A stretch of DNA of 64,000 bases from Aegilops tauschii subsp. strangulata (lineage: Eukaryota; Streptophyta; Magnoliopsida; Poales; Poaceae). Position 1 is the first letter of the stretch; every line of letters starts with the position of its first letter. Of this stretch, positions 21,734 through 33,229 are shown piece by piece. Made by a program: the position numbers and the translations under genes. The notes under the pieces are model-generated. The model searched no databases. It was not told where the DNA came from and saw nothing but the letters and a program-made list of their open reading frames with translations. The stretch spans positions 464,862,780 to 464,926,779 of the forward strand of contig NC_053040.3 in the NCBI RefSeq assembly GCF_002575655.3, in the 5' to 3' direction.

Positions 21734-23228
21734 CATGTATGAGAACAAAGTGTGGATTTTGGTTGACTTGCCCGATGATCGGCAAGCCATAGAGAATAAA
21801 TGGATCTTCAAGAAGAAGACTGACGCTGACGGTAATGTTGTCTACAAAGCTCGACTTGTTGCGAAAGGTTTTCGACAAGTTCAAGGAGTTGACTACGATG
21901 AGACCTTCTCACCCGTAGCGATGCTTAAGTCCGTCCGAATCATCTTAGCAATTGCCGCATTTTATGATTATGAAAAATTTGACAAATGGATGTCAAAACT
22001 GCATTCCTTAATGGATATCTTAAAGAAGAGTTGTATATGATGCAACTAGAAGGTTTTGTCGATCCAAAAGGTGCTAACAAAGTGTGTAAGCTCCAGCGAT
22101 CCATTTATGGACTGGTGCAAGCATCTCGGAGTTGGAATATATGCTTTGATAGTGTAATCAAAGCATATGGTTTTATACAGACTTTTGGAGAAGTCTGCAT
22201 TTACAAGAAAGTGAGTGGGAGCTCTGTAGCATTTCTGATATTATATGTGGATGACATATTGTTGATCGGAAATGATACTGAATTTCTGAATAGCATAAAA
22301 GGATACTTGAATAAGAATTTTTCAATGAAGGACCTCGGTGAAGCTGCTTATATATTGGGCATCAAGATCTCTAGAGATAGATCAAGACGCTTAATTGGAC
22401 TTTCACAAAGCACATGCCTTGATAAAGTTTTGAAGAAGTTCAAAATGGATCAAGCAAAGAAAGGGTTCTTGCCTGTGTTACAAGGTGTGAAGTTGAGTCA
22501 GACTCAATGCCCGACCACTGCAGAAGATAGAGAGAAAATGAAAGTCATTCCCTATGCTTCAGTCATAGGTTCTATCATGTATGCAAATGCTGTGTACCAG
22601 ACCTGATGTATGCCTTGCTATTAGTTTAGCAGGGAGGTACCAAAGTAATCCAGGAGTGGATCACTGGACAACGGTCAAGAACATCCTGAAGTACCTGAAA
22701 AGGACTAAGGATATGTTTCTCGTTTATGGAGGTGACAAAGAGCTCATCGTAAACGGTTACGTCGATGCAAGCTTTGACACTGATCCGGATGACTCTAAAG
22801 TCACAAACCGGATATGTTTTTTTATTGAATGGTGGAGCTGTTAGTTGGTGCAGTTCCAAGCAGAGCATCGTGGCGGGATCTACGTGTGAAGCGGAGTACA
22901 TAGCTGCTTCGGAAGCAGCAAATGAAGGAGTCTGGATGAAGGAGTTCATATCCGATCTAGGTGTCATACCTAGTGCATCGGGTCCAATGAAATCTTTTGT
23001 GACCATACTGGTGCAATTGCCTTGGCAAAGGAATCCAGATTTCACAAGAGAACCAAGCACATCAAGAGACGCTTCAATTCCATCCGCAATCAAGTCAAGG
23101 AGGGGGACATAGAGATTTGCAAGATACATACGGATCTGAATGTTGCAGACCCGTTGACTAAACCTCTCTCACGAGCAAAACATGATCAGCACCAAGACTC
23201 CATGGGTGTTAGAATCATTACAATGTAA
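21734..23228 (+). pseudogene. Copia reverse transcriptase and RNase H of element B
   Basis: Resumes the frame cut by C (SMYENKVWILVDLP). RT motifs include KARLVAKGF, MDVKTAFLNG and the catalytic LYVDDILLIGN at about 22240. RNase H follows with VDASFDTDPDD, KQSIVAGST and the family end VADPLTKPL, stopping at 23228 just before the polypurine tract. At least four frame changes break it: near 21990-22010, near 22590, at the run of T at about 22817-22823, and near 23005-23035. It could not give an active enzyme. Confidence 0.9.
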
Positions 23229-23250
23229 TCTAGATTATTGACTCTAGTGC

Positions 23251-23261
23251 AAGTGGGAGAG
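23251..23261 (+). promoter_or_regulatory. Polypurine tract of Copia element B
   Basis: AAGTGGGAGAG immediately before the 3' LTR. This purine run is the usual plus-strand primer of Copia elements. Confidence 0.8.
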
Positions 23262-24983
23262 TGAAGGAAATATGCCCTAGAGGCAATAATAAAGTTGTTA
23301 TTTATATTTCCTTATATCATGATAAATGTTTATTATTCCTGCTAGAATTGTATTAACCGGAAACTTAGTACATGTGTGAATACATAGACAAACAGAGTGT
23401 CACTAGTATGCCTCTACTTGACTAGCTCGTTAATCAAAGATGGTTAAGTTTCCTAGCCATGGACAAAGAGTTGTCATTTGATGAACGGGATCACATCATT
23501 AGAGAATGATGTGATTGACTTGACCCATCCGTTAGCTTAGCACTATGATCGTTTAGTTCATTGCTATTGCTTTCTTCATAACTTATACATGTTCCTATGA
23601 CTATGAGATTATGCAACTCACGAATACCGGAGGAACACTTAGTGTGCTATCAAACGTCACAACGTAAATGGGTGATTATAAAGATGCTCTACAGGTGTCT
23701 CTGATGGTGTTTCTTGAGTTAGCATAGATCGAGATTAGGATTTGTCACTCCGATTGTCGGAGAGGTATCTCTGGGCCCTCTCGGTAATGCACATCACTAT
23801 AAGCCTTGCAAGCAATGTGACTAATGAGTTAGTTACGGTATGATGCATTACGGAACGAGTAAAGAGACTTGCCGGTAACGAGATTGAACTAGGTATTGAG
23901 ATATCGACGATTGAATCTCGGGCAAGTAACATACCGATGACAAAGGGAACAACGTATGTTGTTATGCGGTTTGACCGATAAAGATCTTCATAGAATATGT
24001 AGGAACCAATATGGGCATCCAGGTTTTGCTATTGGTTATTGACCGGAGATGAGTCTCGGTCATGTCTACATAGTTCTCGAACCTGTAGGGTCCGCACGCT
24101 TAACGTTCGATGACGATTGGTATTATGATTTTATGTGTTTTGATGTACCGAAGGTTGTTCGGAGTCCCGGATGTGATCACGGACATGACGAGGAGTCTCG
24201 AAATGGCCGAGACATAAAGATCGATATATTGGAAGGCTATGTTTGGACATCGGAATGGTTCCGGGTGAGTTCGGGCATTTACCGGAGTACCGAGGGGTTA
24301 CGGGAACCCCCCGGGGAGTCTATGGGCCTTATTGGGCCTTAGTGGGAGAGAGAAGGAGGCGGCCAAGGTGGGGGCGCCCCCCCCAAGCCCAATCCGAATT
24401 GGGGCGGGGGGCCGGCCCCCCTTTCCTTCTCTCTCTCTCCTCCTTCCTCTCCTACTCCAACTAGGGAAGGGGGAATCCTACTCCCACCGGGAGTAGGAAT
24501 CCCCGCTTGGGAGCGCCATGAGAGGGCCGGCCCTCCCCTCCTCCACTCCTTTATATACGGGGGAGGGGGGCACCCCATAGACACACAAGTTGATTGTTTA
24601 GCCGTGTGCGGTGCCCCCCTCCACAGATTTCCACCTCGGTCATATCGTTGCAGTGCTTAGGCGAAGCCCTGCGCCGGTAGCTTCATCATTACCATCACCA
24701 CGCCGCCGTGCTGACGCAACTCTCCCTCGACCTCAGCTGGATATAGAGTTCGTGGGACGCCACCGAGCTGAACGTGTGCAGATCGCGGAGGTGCCGTATC
24801 TTTGGTGCTAGGATCGGTTGGATCCTGAAGACGTACAACTACATCAACCACGTTGTCATAACGCTTCCGCTTACGGTCTATGAGGGTACGTGGACAACAC
24901 TCTCCCCTCTCGTTGCTATGCATCACCTAGATGGATCTTGTGTGTGCGTAGGCTTTTTTTTTAAATTACTGCGTTCCCCAACA
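23262..24983 (+). repeat. 3' LTR of Copia element B (1722 bp)
   Basis: TGAAGGAAATATGCCC...TTCCCCAACA. Same subfamily as the LTR of A, in inverse orientation. The TATA box TTTATATA is at 24550-24557, in a pyrimidine-rich stretch typical of these LTR promoters. Confidence 0.92.
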
Positions 24984-26289
24984 GACAGGTATGCCCGTGG
25001 AGGGGCAAATTCCTCTCCTTCGCAGCCAGGTTGGTACTCACAAACTCGAGTCTTTCCTCGCTACCCAGTTTGCGATGGGTCTCTTCCTCTTGGCTGAAGG
25101 TGTTCACGCCAAAATGGACACACCCCGTTCGCGATTCTTCTGGGAAGGTTCGGGGCCAAAGCGTAAATACCACATGGTGAAATGGGCCGCGGTCTGCCGC
25201 CCCAAAGACTTGGGGGGCCTCGGGATGACAAACACGAGAATCCTCAACATTGCACTAATGTGCAAATGGATTTGGAAGATATCCCAAGGGGCGACCAGCC
25301 TGTGGGTCGACCTGCCGCGGGCCAAGTACTTCCCGAACGGGAACTTTTTCGAAGGTGCAGCTAGGGGCTCACCTTTCTGGAACGACCTCCAAGCTATTCG
25401 TCCGGCATTTGCCATGGGGGCCAAGTTCATCATAGGCGACGGTAGATCGGCCAGGTTCTGGCTTGATTATTGGGCCGGCTCCCAACCTCTCTGGTCGGAA
25501 TTCCAGGACCTTTACGCTTTGGCCGTCAACCCGAACCAATCCGTGGCCTCGGCCCTTGCACGCCCCCCCCCGGCGATCCACTTCCGCCGGGAGCTCAACG
25601 GGCAAGAAGATGCGAACCTAGCGACGCTGCTCGCGCTTATCAGCCCGGTGGAGCTGTCCACGTCTGCGGACTCGGTGACTTGGGCTCTCACCGCGTCCGG
25701 CAAGTTCTCGGTCAAATCCCTTTACCGTAAACTTTGCCAAGGTCCGTCCCTTCCGTTGCCTAAGGGGCCGTGGAACGCGCGCCTCCCGCTCAAAATCAAG
25801 GTGTTTTTCTTGCGGCTATTCAGGAACAGACTTCCCACCTCTGAAAACGTGGCCAAACGGCAAGGTCCGGCAACCGACGCGTGTGCGATTTGTAACGTTG
25901 CCGAGGACGCGAACCACATTTTCTTTCAGTGCCCGCTGGCCCGTTTTGCCTGGAGCGCGGTCCGGACCGCGGCTGGCGTTTCCTTGGATCCGCGGTCTTC
26001 CAATGATCTTACGTCCATCCTCGACTCCGCCCAGGGGAGCAACAAACGCGTGCTGTGGAGCTGTGTTGGGGCACTATTCTGGGCATTGTGGCTTACTAGG
26101 AACAAAATAGCGATTGAGGGGATCTTCCCGACTCACCCGGCTAACATAATCTACAAATGCAACGTATTCCTGCAGAAGTGGAGTCCGTTGGCGAGGCGCA
26201 GGGATGCTGAGAAGATAAAGCAAGGTCAAGACCGTCTGCGCCAGGTGTATGTTTTGGCTAGGGAGCCAGCCGCCACTTCCCCGTCTTGA
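24984..26289 (+). CDS. LINE ORF2 C-terminal part with zinc-binding RT domain
   Basis: One open frame of about 430 codons, truncated at the 5' side by the LTR at 24983; the ATG at 24991 is internal, not a true start. The N-terminal part (FFWEGSGPKRKYHMVKW, CRPKDLGGLGMTN, MCKWIWKI) is the thumb/connection region seen after RT in plant LINEs. Residues of about 225-320 form the zf-RVT domain, with AICNVAEDANHIFFQCP (C-X2-...-H-X4-C). No RNase H domain is visible after it. The frame has no stop, so this part has decayed less than its neighbours. Function in an intact element is target-primed reverse transcription. Confidence 0.85.
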
Positions 26290-26512
26290 AGTGGCCCTTT
26301 TGTTTGTGTGCGAGCCTGCGTGCTCAATGATCTGGCCTCGCGCCATGTAACTCTTCGCTCGCGTTCTTTTGGCCGCTAAACCCTAAACTTTCCGTGTCAG
26401 TTTGGCCTGAGTTTTCGTGGTCTTGTAAGATGACTTGGTTGGTACGTTGCCTATGTTGCGGGCTTTATTAATTTAAAACCGGACACTCCTAGTGTTTTCG
26501 TTTTAAAAAAAA
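24984..26512 (+). mobile_element. LINE retrotransposon, 3' end
   Basis: Tail of a non-LTR element: C-terminal ORF2, a 3' untranslated region of about 215 bp, and a terminal A-run (26505-26512). Its upstream part was separated by the insertion of Copia element B, whose LTR abuts at 24983. Confidence 0.85.
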
Positions 26513-26610
26513 GCGGAACGACACAAACCAAGCCCATCTGCCTAAGCGGCAAGAGGAACGACACAAACCAAGCCCTTCTGGCTAAGCGGCAAGAGGAACG
26601 ACATGAACGA
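26513..26610. repeat. 40-bp tandem repeat after the LINE tail
   Basis: Unit GCGGCAAGAGGAACGACACA(...)CTAA present about 2.5 times (26513, 26545, 26585), the first copy lacking a few bases. It may include the LINE target-site duplication. Confidence 0.65.
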
Positions 26611-26848
26611 TCCAGCAGGAGCGCTAGGACGAGGTGGGCTGATGAGACGGCGGGTTACTTCAAGATAGGTTGGTCTTGATTGAACGAATGTTTCAGAATT
26701 AGCAATCACTCAGAAATTTGCCCCAGAACAATCAAGAACCGGTAATGCACACGAAGAGGCGATCTTTCTATCCAAATTATTTGGATCTGGTAATCATAAT
26801 CAGGAGCGGTTGCAGGGATGGACTACTATTTGGGTACGGTAAGGCCTT

Positions 26849-27004
26849 GTACAATGGAAGGTGCTTAGGAGAGGTGCTTAGAGAAATAAATTTTGTACAT
26901 GATAAACGTTTAACTAAGCGTCTCTCCAATAGAAATAGGCACCGGTGCTTCAGAAAAACCCGGTTTATTTTTTTAAGCACCTCCCTAAGCATTTCCCATT
27001 GTAC
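26849..27004. mobile_element. MITE-like inverted repeat (156 bp)
   Basis: Ends are inverted copies: GTACAATGGAAGGTGCTTAG at left and CTAAGCATTTCCCATTGTAC at right, each followed inward by a second GAGGTGCTTA-type block. No coding capacity. Superfamily not determined, as target duplications are not clear. Confidence 0.6.
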
Positions 27005-27025
27005 ACCCATGTAGGTTTCTTTCAC

Positions 27026-28095
27026 CGGTTTTAGGAAGCATCTAGAAGATGCCGGTTGTCCCTTTCTTATCTGGTTTCTTTTGGGTTTGTTTTTTTTTCT
27101 ATTTTTTATTTGTTTCTCTATTTTTCAAAAAAAATAATGAATATTTTTGAAAATGACCCTGATAAGTGCCACTTGTGTGGCGCAAACATATGACAATTCA
27201 TATTTTTTATGGCAAGTTTAGTAACGCAAGGAGGCAACTTTCTTTTCGGATGACAAGTTTTCCTTTTTTTATGGTGTTTTTTAATGACAAGTTTAGTTGT
27301 AAAAAACGTCAGAGAAAGAGTGTTTCGTGCCACACATGTGCCACTTTTCATTTGGGTGTAAATTTTTTTGAACTTTTTTAAAATCCACAAGCAATTTTTG
27401 AATTTCGTGAACTTTTTTCAAATTTGTGAACCCTTTTTAAATTCCATGAACTGTGCAGTTGTAAATAATCGCACGATGGTATGAAACACATATTTGTGCT
27501 GCTGCTTTGGAAAAGAGCCGTGGACGGTTTCTCTATCTTCTCATTTGTCCAAAATCTGGACAGGTACTAAAATCTTCTACAGATCTCCATTTTGCATTTC
27601 TTCTCTCAAGTGTGCTTTTCTTTATACCTTTGTGCTATTTTATTTCTATATTGCTGCTATTCATGAAATTTTAGAATGATCCTCTTCTTATAACAGAATA
27701 GTTACACACCTCCACCATTGTTTTAAAATAGATAAATCAACTTGTTTTTCTCTTAAAAATCTTGTACTAGTGAAAAACCAGCACAGTTGCATTGGTTGTA
27801 TGTTGGACAGTACAAACTTCACCGTCCACCTAGCTCGTCTATAAGTATGCCTGATTAAGAAAAGGTAGTTCCAAGATAGCAACTTGCTGTATTCAAGTAA
27901 TCATGCAATAAACTGCAGGGATAAGCAGCAGTAAACCAATAAGCCGCAGTAAGCCAACATTGAAAAAAAAAGTAAGTTCCAAGATGGATTTGGCAAGTCA
28001 ATCGCATGCATAAGTTTCAGGAACACGTAGAACTAAGCAGAATCTGTCCAGAATCACACACATCCATGTCTGCCAAGAAAGATATTCGTGTCAGT
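27026..28095. other. AT-rich intergenic stretch
   Basis: No gene seen. Inverted blocks AAGTGCCACTTGTGTGG (about 27164) and its diverged complement (about 27326-27350), with repeats of GACAAGTTTAG between, suggest a second degraded MITE at about 27160-27356. Confidence 0.4.
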
Positions 28096-28271
28096 TCTTG
28101 AGCATCCAAGAAAGCTAAGTAAAATCAAGAATCAGCCGGAAGTTCTTAAGAAAACTAAATCGAACCAAGAACCAGAAGGAAGTTCTTGAACATCCAAGAA
28201 AACTAAATCGAATCAAGAACCAGGACGTAGTTCTTGAACTTCCAAGAAAGCTAATACTAATCAAGAATCAA
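28096..28271. repeat. Tandem repeat with (A)GTTCTTGAACATCCAAGAAA
   Basis: Four degenerate units of about 40-50 bp, each with AGTTCTTGA(G/A)C(A/T)TCCAAGAAA, CTAA(A)TCGAA and CAAGAA(C/T)CAG. It lies just downstream of the minus-strand ORF 28374-28616, possibly in its 3' region. Confidence 0.65.
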
Positions 28272-28373
28272 AGATTTGGTTACTCTGTTTTCTGAGTAAA
28301 CCTGCGTTAACCAATCCGTCATCGAGATCGTATCCGAAGGCCAAGAAATTGCGTTTGGATGGATCTGCGCGTC

Positions 28374-28616
28374 CTACCCGCTGGCCTTCTGCGCTTTCTT
28401 GCGCTTCTTGGTCTTCTTGCCGCCGCCATTGGCGGCCTCCTGCAGAGCATTGTGGGCGGCCTCGGCTGCCTCCCACGCAGCCTTCTTCGCCGCCCGCGCC
28501 ACCTCACAGTTCGCCCAGTGGAGCTTCACCACCCGCTCCTGGTAGTTGCCTGGGGGCCAGCCGCATGGCAGGCAGCTGAACCAGACCATGCCGTCGCTGT
28601 TGCCGCCGTCCGCCAT
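28374..28616 (-). CDS. Small lysine-rich protein, unknown function
   Basis: An 80-residue ORF starting MADGGNSDGMVWFSCLPCGW. The N-terminal third has aromatic residues and a Cys-Leu-Pro-Cys pair; the middle is an alanine/glutamate helix; the last 14 residues are strongly basic (GGGKKTKKRKKAQKASG), like a nuclear localisation signal. A TATA box lies about 220 bases upstream on the same strand (28834-28842). GC content is much higher than the surroundings, and no transposon domain is recognised. I do not recognise the family. It could be a genuine plant gene, a captured fragment inside the Mutator-like unit, or chance; the promoter spacing favours a gene. Confidence 0.42.
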   Translation of the reverse strand: MADGGNSDGMVWFSCLPCGWPPGNYQERVVKLHWANCEVARAAKKAAWEAAEAAHNALQEAANGGGKKTKKRKKAQKASG

Positions 28617-28785
28617 GTGCGTGGCGCTCTTGCTCGCCCGCCGACGGCTGCTCTGCGTCTCAGTCGGGGTCAGCGCGTGGCGCTCCCGCTCGCCCGCCGA
28701 CGGCTGCTTTGCGCCTGGCCAATCGTCGTCAGCGCGTGGCGCTCTCGCTCGCTCGCTCGCCGGTGGTTACTCTGCGTTTGTCAGG
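28617..28785. repeat. Triplicated ~57-bp repeat in a 5' leader
   Basis: Three units starting GCGTGGCGCTC(T/C)(T/C)GCTCGC at about 28619, 28675 and 28735, between the TATA box and the ATG of the minus-strand ORF. The first two are nearly identical (CCCGCCGACGGCTGCT); the third is diverged. Confidence 0.7.
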
Positions 28786-28833
28786 TGATCTAGCTAGTCT
28801 GGTGGTGTGCGCCCCGAAAGATGGGGGTGGGAA

Positions 28834-28842
28834 CTTATATAG
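28834..28842 (-). promoter_or_regulatory. TATA box for the minus-strand small ORF
   Basis: CTATATAAG on the minus strand in GC-rich DNA. The interval 28843-29336 to the divergent plus-strand ATG could be a shared bidirectional promoter. Confidence 0.5.
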
Positions 28843-29868
28843 ACTTCCGACTCGGAGGCCGGGCGGGCCCTGAGCGTGTACGTGCATGGTTCTGGGCATA
28901 CAGGTCGGTTCACTATTGGAACGGCGATCGGGCGCCTGTTTCACTGTTTGCATGTGTCGACCGTTCAGGCGGCGTACCTTCACTCCGGTCCACGTGTTCA
29001 AATTTCACTAGACACCAAGGTACCTCCTCTCCAGTGACAATCATTTTAACCAGAGTCGCTGCATGTACGGTTAAACTTGGCAAATTTAAGGAAAACGCTT
29101 TAAAACAGCCGGATGCACGCAGCCGTCCGAGCGTCTCGCTCACCGTCTGATCGCGCGGCATCGGACGGTGCGGAGGCGTTCCTACTAGGGGCGTTGACGC
29201 GCGTGCCCCAGCTGTTTTTTCTTGCTTCGACCCCCGACTCCCGTCAGCTCGTCCCCCCTGCCTGCTTCCACCATTTTCCGTCCCCATCCTTTCTCTAGCT
29301 CGGGCGACGACGCAGGCGACTGCGAGATCCAGAATCGTGGCGGCGGCGGGAGAACTGGATGCTGCGGGGACGGCAAGGGAACCGGAGGTTCGGGCGGCGG
29401 CGAGCATCGTCGGCCACGGCGCCAAGCTACACGACCCCCCTCTAGTTGCGGCGGCGGACGAGAGGTATGGGGTCCTGCAATTTGTAGCACTTTTCTCCCC
29501 CGCCTGCTTGATCTCCCTTTAGTGGTTCATTTTGCGGTTCACATCGTTGGATGAGTAGATCCGGGTCGAATTTCATCAGTTTTGTCCGTTCAGGGGTTTC
29601 AGTTGAGCAGTTACTCCCTCCATGTCGGCAAATTCATCCCCATTTCACCTAGGGTTTGTTGTGTAGATCATTCCATGTTGTAGCTAGGGTTTGGAAATGT
29701 TTATAGTTGAGACTTTAGGGGTAGGGACGAGATTGTATAGGTAGGTGATGAGATTTTCAGAGGTGGATGCCTAGTTTTCTCGGTGATCTCATATTTGTGA
29801 TGCTGCTATCTGGTCAGGCAAGTTTTTATGCTGCATAGGTTTATGCTGCTATCTGGTCAGGCAAGTTT

Positions 29869-30295
29869 TATGCTGCATTTGTTGTTTAGCCTAGGGGTTT
29901 TTAGAATGAAAGTCAGTGTTTTGGAACTAATGTATAGATACATGCTGTAAGTGTGCTTCCTCTGTTTTTTTGCTCTGTTTTTACTTGCCTGTAGCTTTTA
30001 CTTGCTCTGCTCGACTGTCTTCGTCCTTCCGACCAGAGCTAGACTGCCTTCCTCTGCTTTTTCGGCGGAGATGCTGCCTTCTCACATTAATGGCAGCTGA
30101 TAACTCTCTTTCCATTAGCAAGGAAAATACAAACTACACTGCGTGATATTAAATACTTGATCTACGAAGCTAAATCTACTGCATCAGGGGACTTAACTAG
30201 CTAGAGACCCAACACTTAGAGACTAAGCCGCGACAACCCCCACTTATGCTGCATTTGTTGTTTAGCCTAGGTTTTTTTAGAATGAAAGTCAGTGT
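29869..30295 (+). repeat. Direct repeat pair inside intron 1
   Basis: About 50 bp (TATGCTGCATTTGTTGTTTA...GAATGAAAGTCAGTGT) at 29869-29919 and again at 30245-30295, differing at a few bases. Confidence 0.7.
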
Positions 30296-32876
30296 ATTTT
30301 CAGTGTCTTATTGTTTGTTTTATTTCTACATTCAGACTATATTTTCCATGTTATAGCATTTTGCTGCATGTAATTATTTCAGGCTTTTTTCTTGAGCTGG
30401 TTTTGTCGTGCGGCTAATTTTGTCTGAGTCCACTATGAAGTAATGACAAGAAAGGAATGATATTTTTTTTGCTTCATTGTTATGATTTTGGTAGATGTTT
30501 AGTATGCTGAAATCCGAATGCCGGTCGCTTCTGTAGTAATTTTTTAATGTTGTTTGTACCCCACTACATTTTTTATTCATTTTGATTTTGCAGCTTCATG
30601 TCGGAGGAAGAAGGAATGGAGTCTGATACTGCATTCAGCCAACGCTTCGCAGCAAAACGCTTGCGTGAAGTTGCGAAGACAAAACTCAATGATAGCAAGA
30701 GGCGTTACGTCAATGAAACTGGCTTTGGTGATCTCACGAGCATCTCCCCTTTCACAGTGCCACATGATCTGATGGAGTGGTTGACAATGAACATCGGCAC
30801 TGACACTCGTGAGCTCAGACATTGCACCCACCTCCTTCCTTTTATTTTATTTTTTTCTCCTCCATCATATACTTTCTGTTCTCTTAGGCCATGTTGATAG
30901 CAAGCAATGAATACAAATTTTTTTGGTTTTTTCAGGCTGAGTCGGAATAAGTTCATTGTGTTCACTAGAGACATGGTGAAGAAGGTTCTCAATATCCCAT
31001 CAGCCAACAGACCAGTTGAGCTTTTCAAGAGACACGAGCATTGCGAGCTATGCAACATTTATCAAAAGAATGGCAGGGCTCCAATTGTGCATACAGTGGA
31101 TGTGCTTCATTGGGCAATGAATGATGATGGAGATACTACAAAGAGGTCATAGGTGCTCTTAGCGCTTGCAACAGTTTTAAGTCCAAGCACTGACAACATG
31201 GAGCCCCTAGAGTACTTGAAAAGCCTCGAAGAAATGGACAAGGTTACTGAATTTGCTTGGGATGAGCATGTTTTAAGTGTTGCAATGATACAGGTCAAGA
31301 AGTGTCAGGACAAGATAAAAAACAGGCTACTTCTTCATTCTGGGTTGGGGGATGCTTCCTTATGCTTGCGGTATACTTCCTTCTTTTTTGGAATTTTTCT
31401 TTCTACCGCAACATGCTTGTGTTTTTTATAATCACATTTGTTTCTTTTTTTGTGTCTGATATATTATGTTTTATCTTCTTACTCATGTTATTTACACGGA
31501 CCATTTGATATTCCCTCAACTGCCATCAATGAGCACCAATTGAACTATTCTCTTCTGAGGGCTTGCTTCGTGCATCAGACTGACTTTGATATTGTGTTGG
31601 AATATGATAGGAACAAGCTTTCTTTGGGCAAACCCTCATTCGGGAAGTGTCGTGTAAGTTTTTTTTGTGTAGTTTTAGTATCGTCATCCATTTTTGCAGT
31701 ATTGTTTCTTTCCCATTTTTTTGCCCTTTTTTATTTTTATGCTTGTGTATTCATGGTTTTAATACTTGTTTATTTTACTTTGTGTCATGTAGTTCGCCCT
31801 CTGTCAGAGACACCTTACGCAACATTGCTTGCCCAAGGCCATGTAGGCAACATCAGTGAAGTTGCTCAAGATCAGCAGGTTTTGGACAGCCCGTATTGTG
31901 GTGATACTCAAGATTGTGGGGCCGAAAATATCAACATTGATGATAACCAAGATGACGTGGCTGCGACAGATAATCCTACAGAAGGTAGCAATCCAACGGA
32001 AGATGGCAAAAGCACCGATGAAGATGTGTGCGGTTCACTGGATGATTGGCTTCAGAACCCAACACCATTTGGGGCAGAGCTTGAGGTGAGGGTTTTTTTG
32101 TGTTTTTATTTTCTGTTTTTCTAATTTTGTTAAATACCTTTCTATCACTTTTTCTTTTTTCTAGTTCCATCATATGTTAAGTTGCTTCCATACTGACGAC
32201 CATGATTTTTGCCATACATTTTTCAGCTACCATCACATCTGGCTGCAATCTACGACAAGCACACAAAACTATATTATTCATAGTTAAAAGGGGCTCTAAG
32301 CTCTTTTGGGCAAGTGTTGCAAGCAATACATTGCAAGTGAATGGGGCAACTCCTCAAAGATGTGCACGCTGCTTCGCCAAGTTCTCAGGAAGCAACAGAT
32401 GTTAGTTTTGATGCGCCACCGCCTCGCAGCAATGATGTAGACAAGTCAGATCATCATGGATGTACCAAAGAAAGTTCAAGCAAGAAGGCCGCAGATGAGT
32501 CATCAACAGACAAGGTGGTTGAGCCGGCTGAAGGAGCTCGAAGCAACCATGCAAGCGGCATTGCTCATGACTGTAATGGCGGCGATGTGGTTGAGATGTG
32601 CACATGAACTAGTCCTGTTGTCAGTGAGCCCCCTGCACAGTGTTTTGAGAATGCAAAGGAGAAAGTGACCAGTGGTGAAGATATTCAGCATGGTCACCAA
32701 CTCAGCCAGCGCAATCACTCTGTGTGTACTAGTGTGGCTGGACATTGGTGTGATGCGCCATCAATGAGTCTGTTCCAAGAGGGCACTGATGAGTATGATT
32801 GGTGGATTAGTGTCCAAAGTCAAGATGGGAACTCCAATGCTCCACCCAATGGCAACGGAAACACTGCTACAACACC

Positions 32877-32879
32877 AAA
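32877..32879. repeat. Target-site duplication of CACTA element E (AAA), left
   Basis: AAA here and at 51629-51631, the 3-bp duplication typical of CACTA transposons. Confidence 0.8.
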
Positions 32880-32917
32880 CACTACAAAAAAAAGACACAT
32901 CCGTGACATTTTGGGCC
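32880..32917. repeat. Left terminal inverted repeat of CACTA E
   Basis: CACTACAAAAAAAAGACACA with TCCGTGA following; mirrors 51591-51628. Confidence 0.85.
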
Positions 32918-33229
32918 GAACCAAATTTTTTTCTGTCATACTTATGACACTTCTATGACAATAATTGTGACAAAACCCGGTATCATCATAGATGTGGTGG
33001 GGTCCTACTTCTATGACAAAAAATCATGACAGAAAATGGGCTTTTCATCCTGGGCGGGCCGGAGACGCAGCTGCATGACATTCTTTGGGCCGTCCATGAC
33101 GGAAAAAACCGTGGTAGAAGCGAGGGCGAGGAAAATATCGGGGTGTTCCCGGTTATGGTGGGTGGTCGGGGCCGAGCGATGCGCGTTTCTCTCGTACACG
33201 CACGCGCGTGGGTGCGAGGCGTTGGGCTC

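Larger units (their letters stand above)
5607..24983 (+). mobile_element. Copia LTR retrotransposon B (Angela-like), interrupted by C
   Basis: Plus-strand Copia element whose own sequence is 5607-8689 plus 21729-24983. It starts in mid-leader because A inserted there; its 5' LTR lies beyond the left window edge. Its 3' LTR is 23262-24983. At its right border the LINE continues; the 5 bases after the LTR are GACAG, the expected target duplication. Element C splits it in the region between integrase and reverse transcriptase (duplication GGATA at 8685-8689, GGATC at 21729-21733). The copy is dead: gag start deleted, one stop in pol, and several frameshifts in RT and RNase H. Confidence 0.93.
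29337..32879 (+). pseudogene. Ulp1-protease-like (MULE-associated) pseudogene, 5' part
   Basis: Multi-exon gene. Exon 1 is 29337-29464 (MAAAGELDAAG...), donor AG/GTATGG. Exon 2 starts 30594 after TTTTGCAG and keeps the frame (MSEEEGMESDTAFSQRF; TVPHDLMEWLTMNI). Later blocks carry RNKFIVFTRDMVKKVLN, ALATVLSPSTDNMEPLEYL, TAINEHQLNYSLLRACF and acidic, Ser/Thr-rich segments. This is the N-terminal domain that precedes C48 peptidases in plant transposon-associated Ulp1-like genes. Defects: TAG at 31150-31152 in place of an expected Trp, a frameshift near 31320-31350, and the CACTA insertion at 32880. The gene continues at 51632. Related families occur inside Mutator-like elements; the nearby FAR1/MULE transposase supports that origin. 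Confidence 0.75.

Noticed and set aside
24663..24900. Possible gene downstream of the LTR TATA box of element B
   Set aside because: This is the R/U5 part of the LTR, present in inverse orientation in A at about 4020-4260.
29113..29554. Alternative plus-strand ORFs overlapping exon 1 of the Ulp1-like gene
   Set aside because: The frame starting at 29337 splices in phase to exon 2; the others do not.
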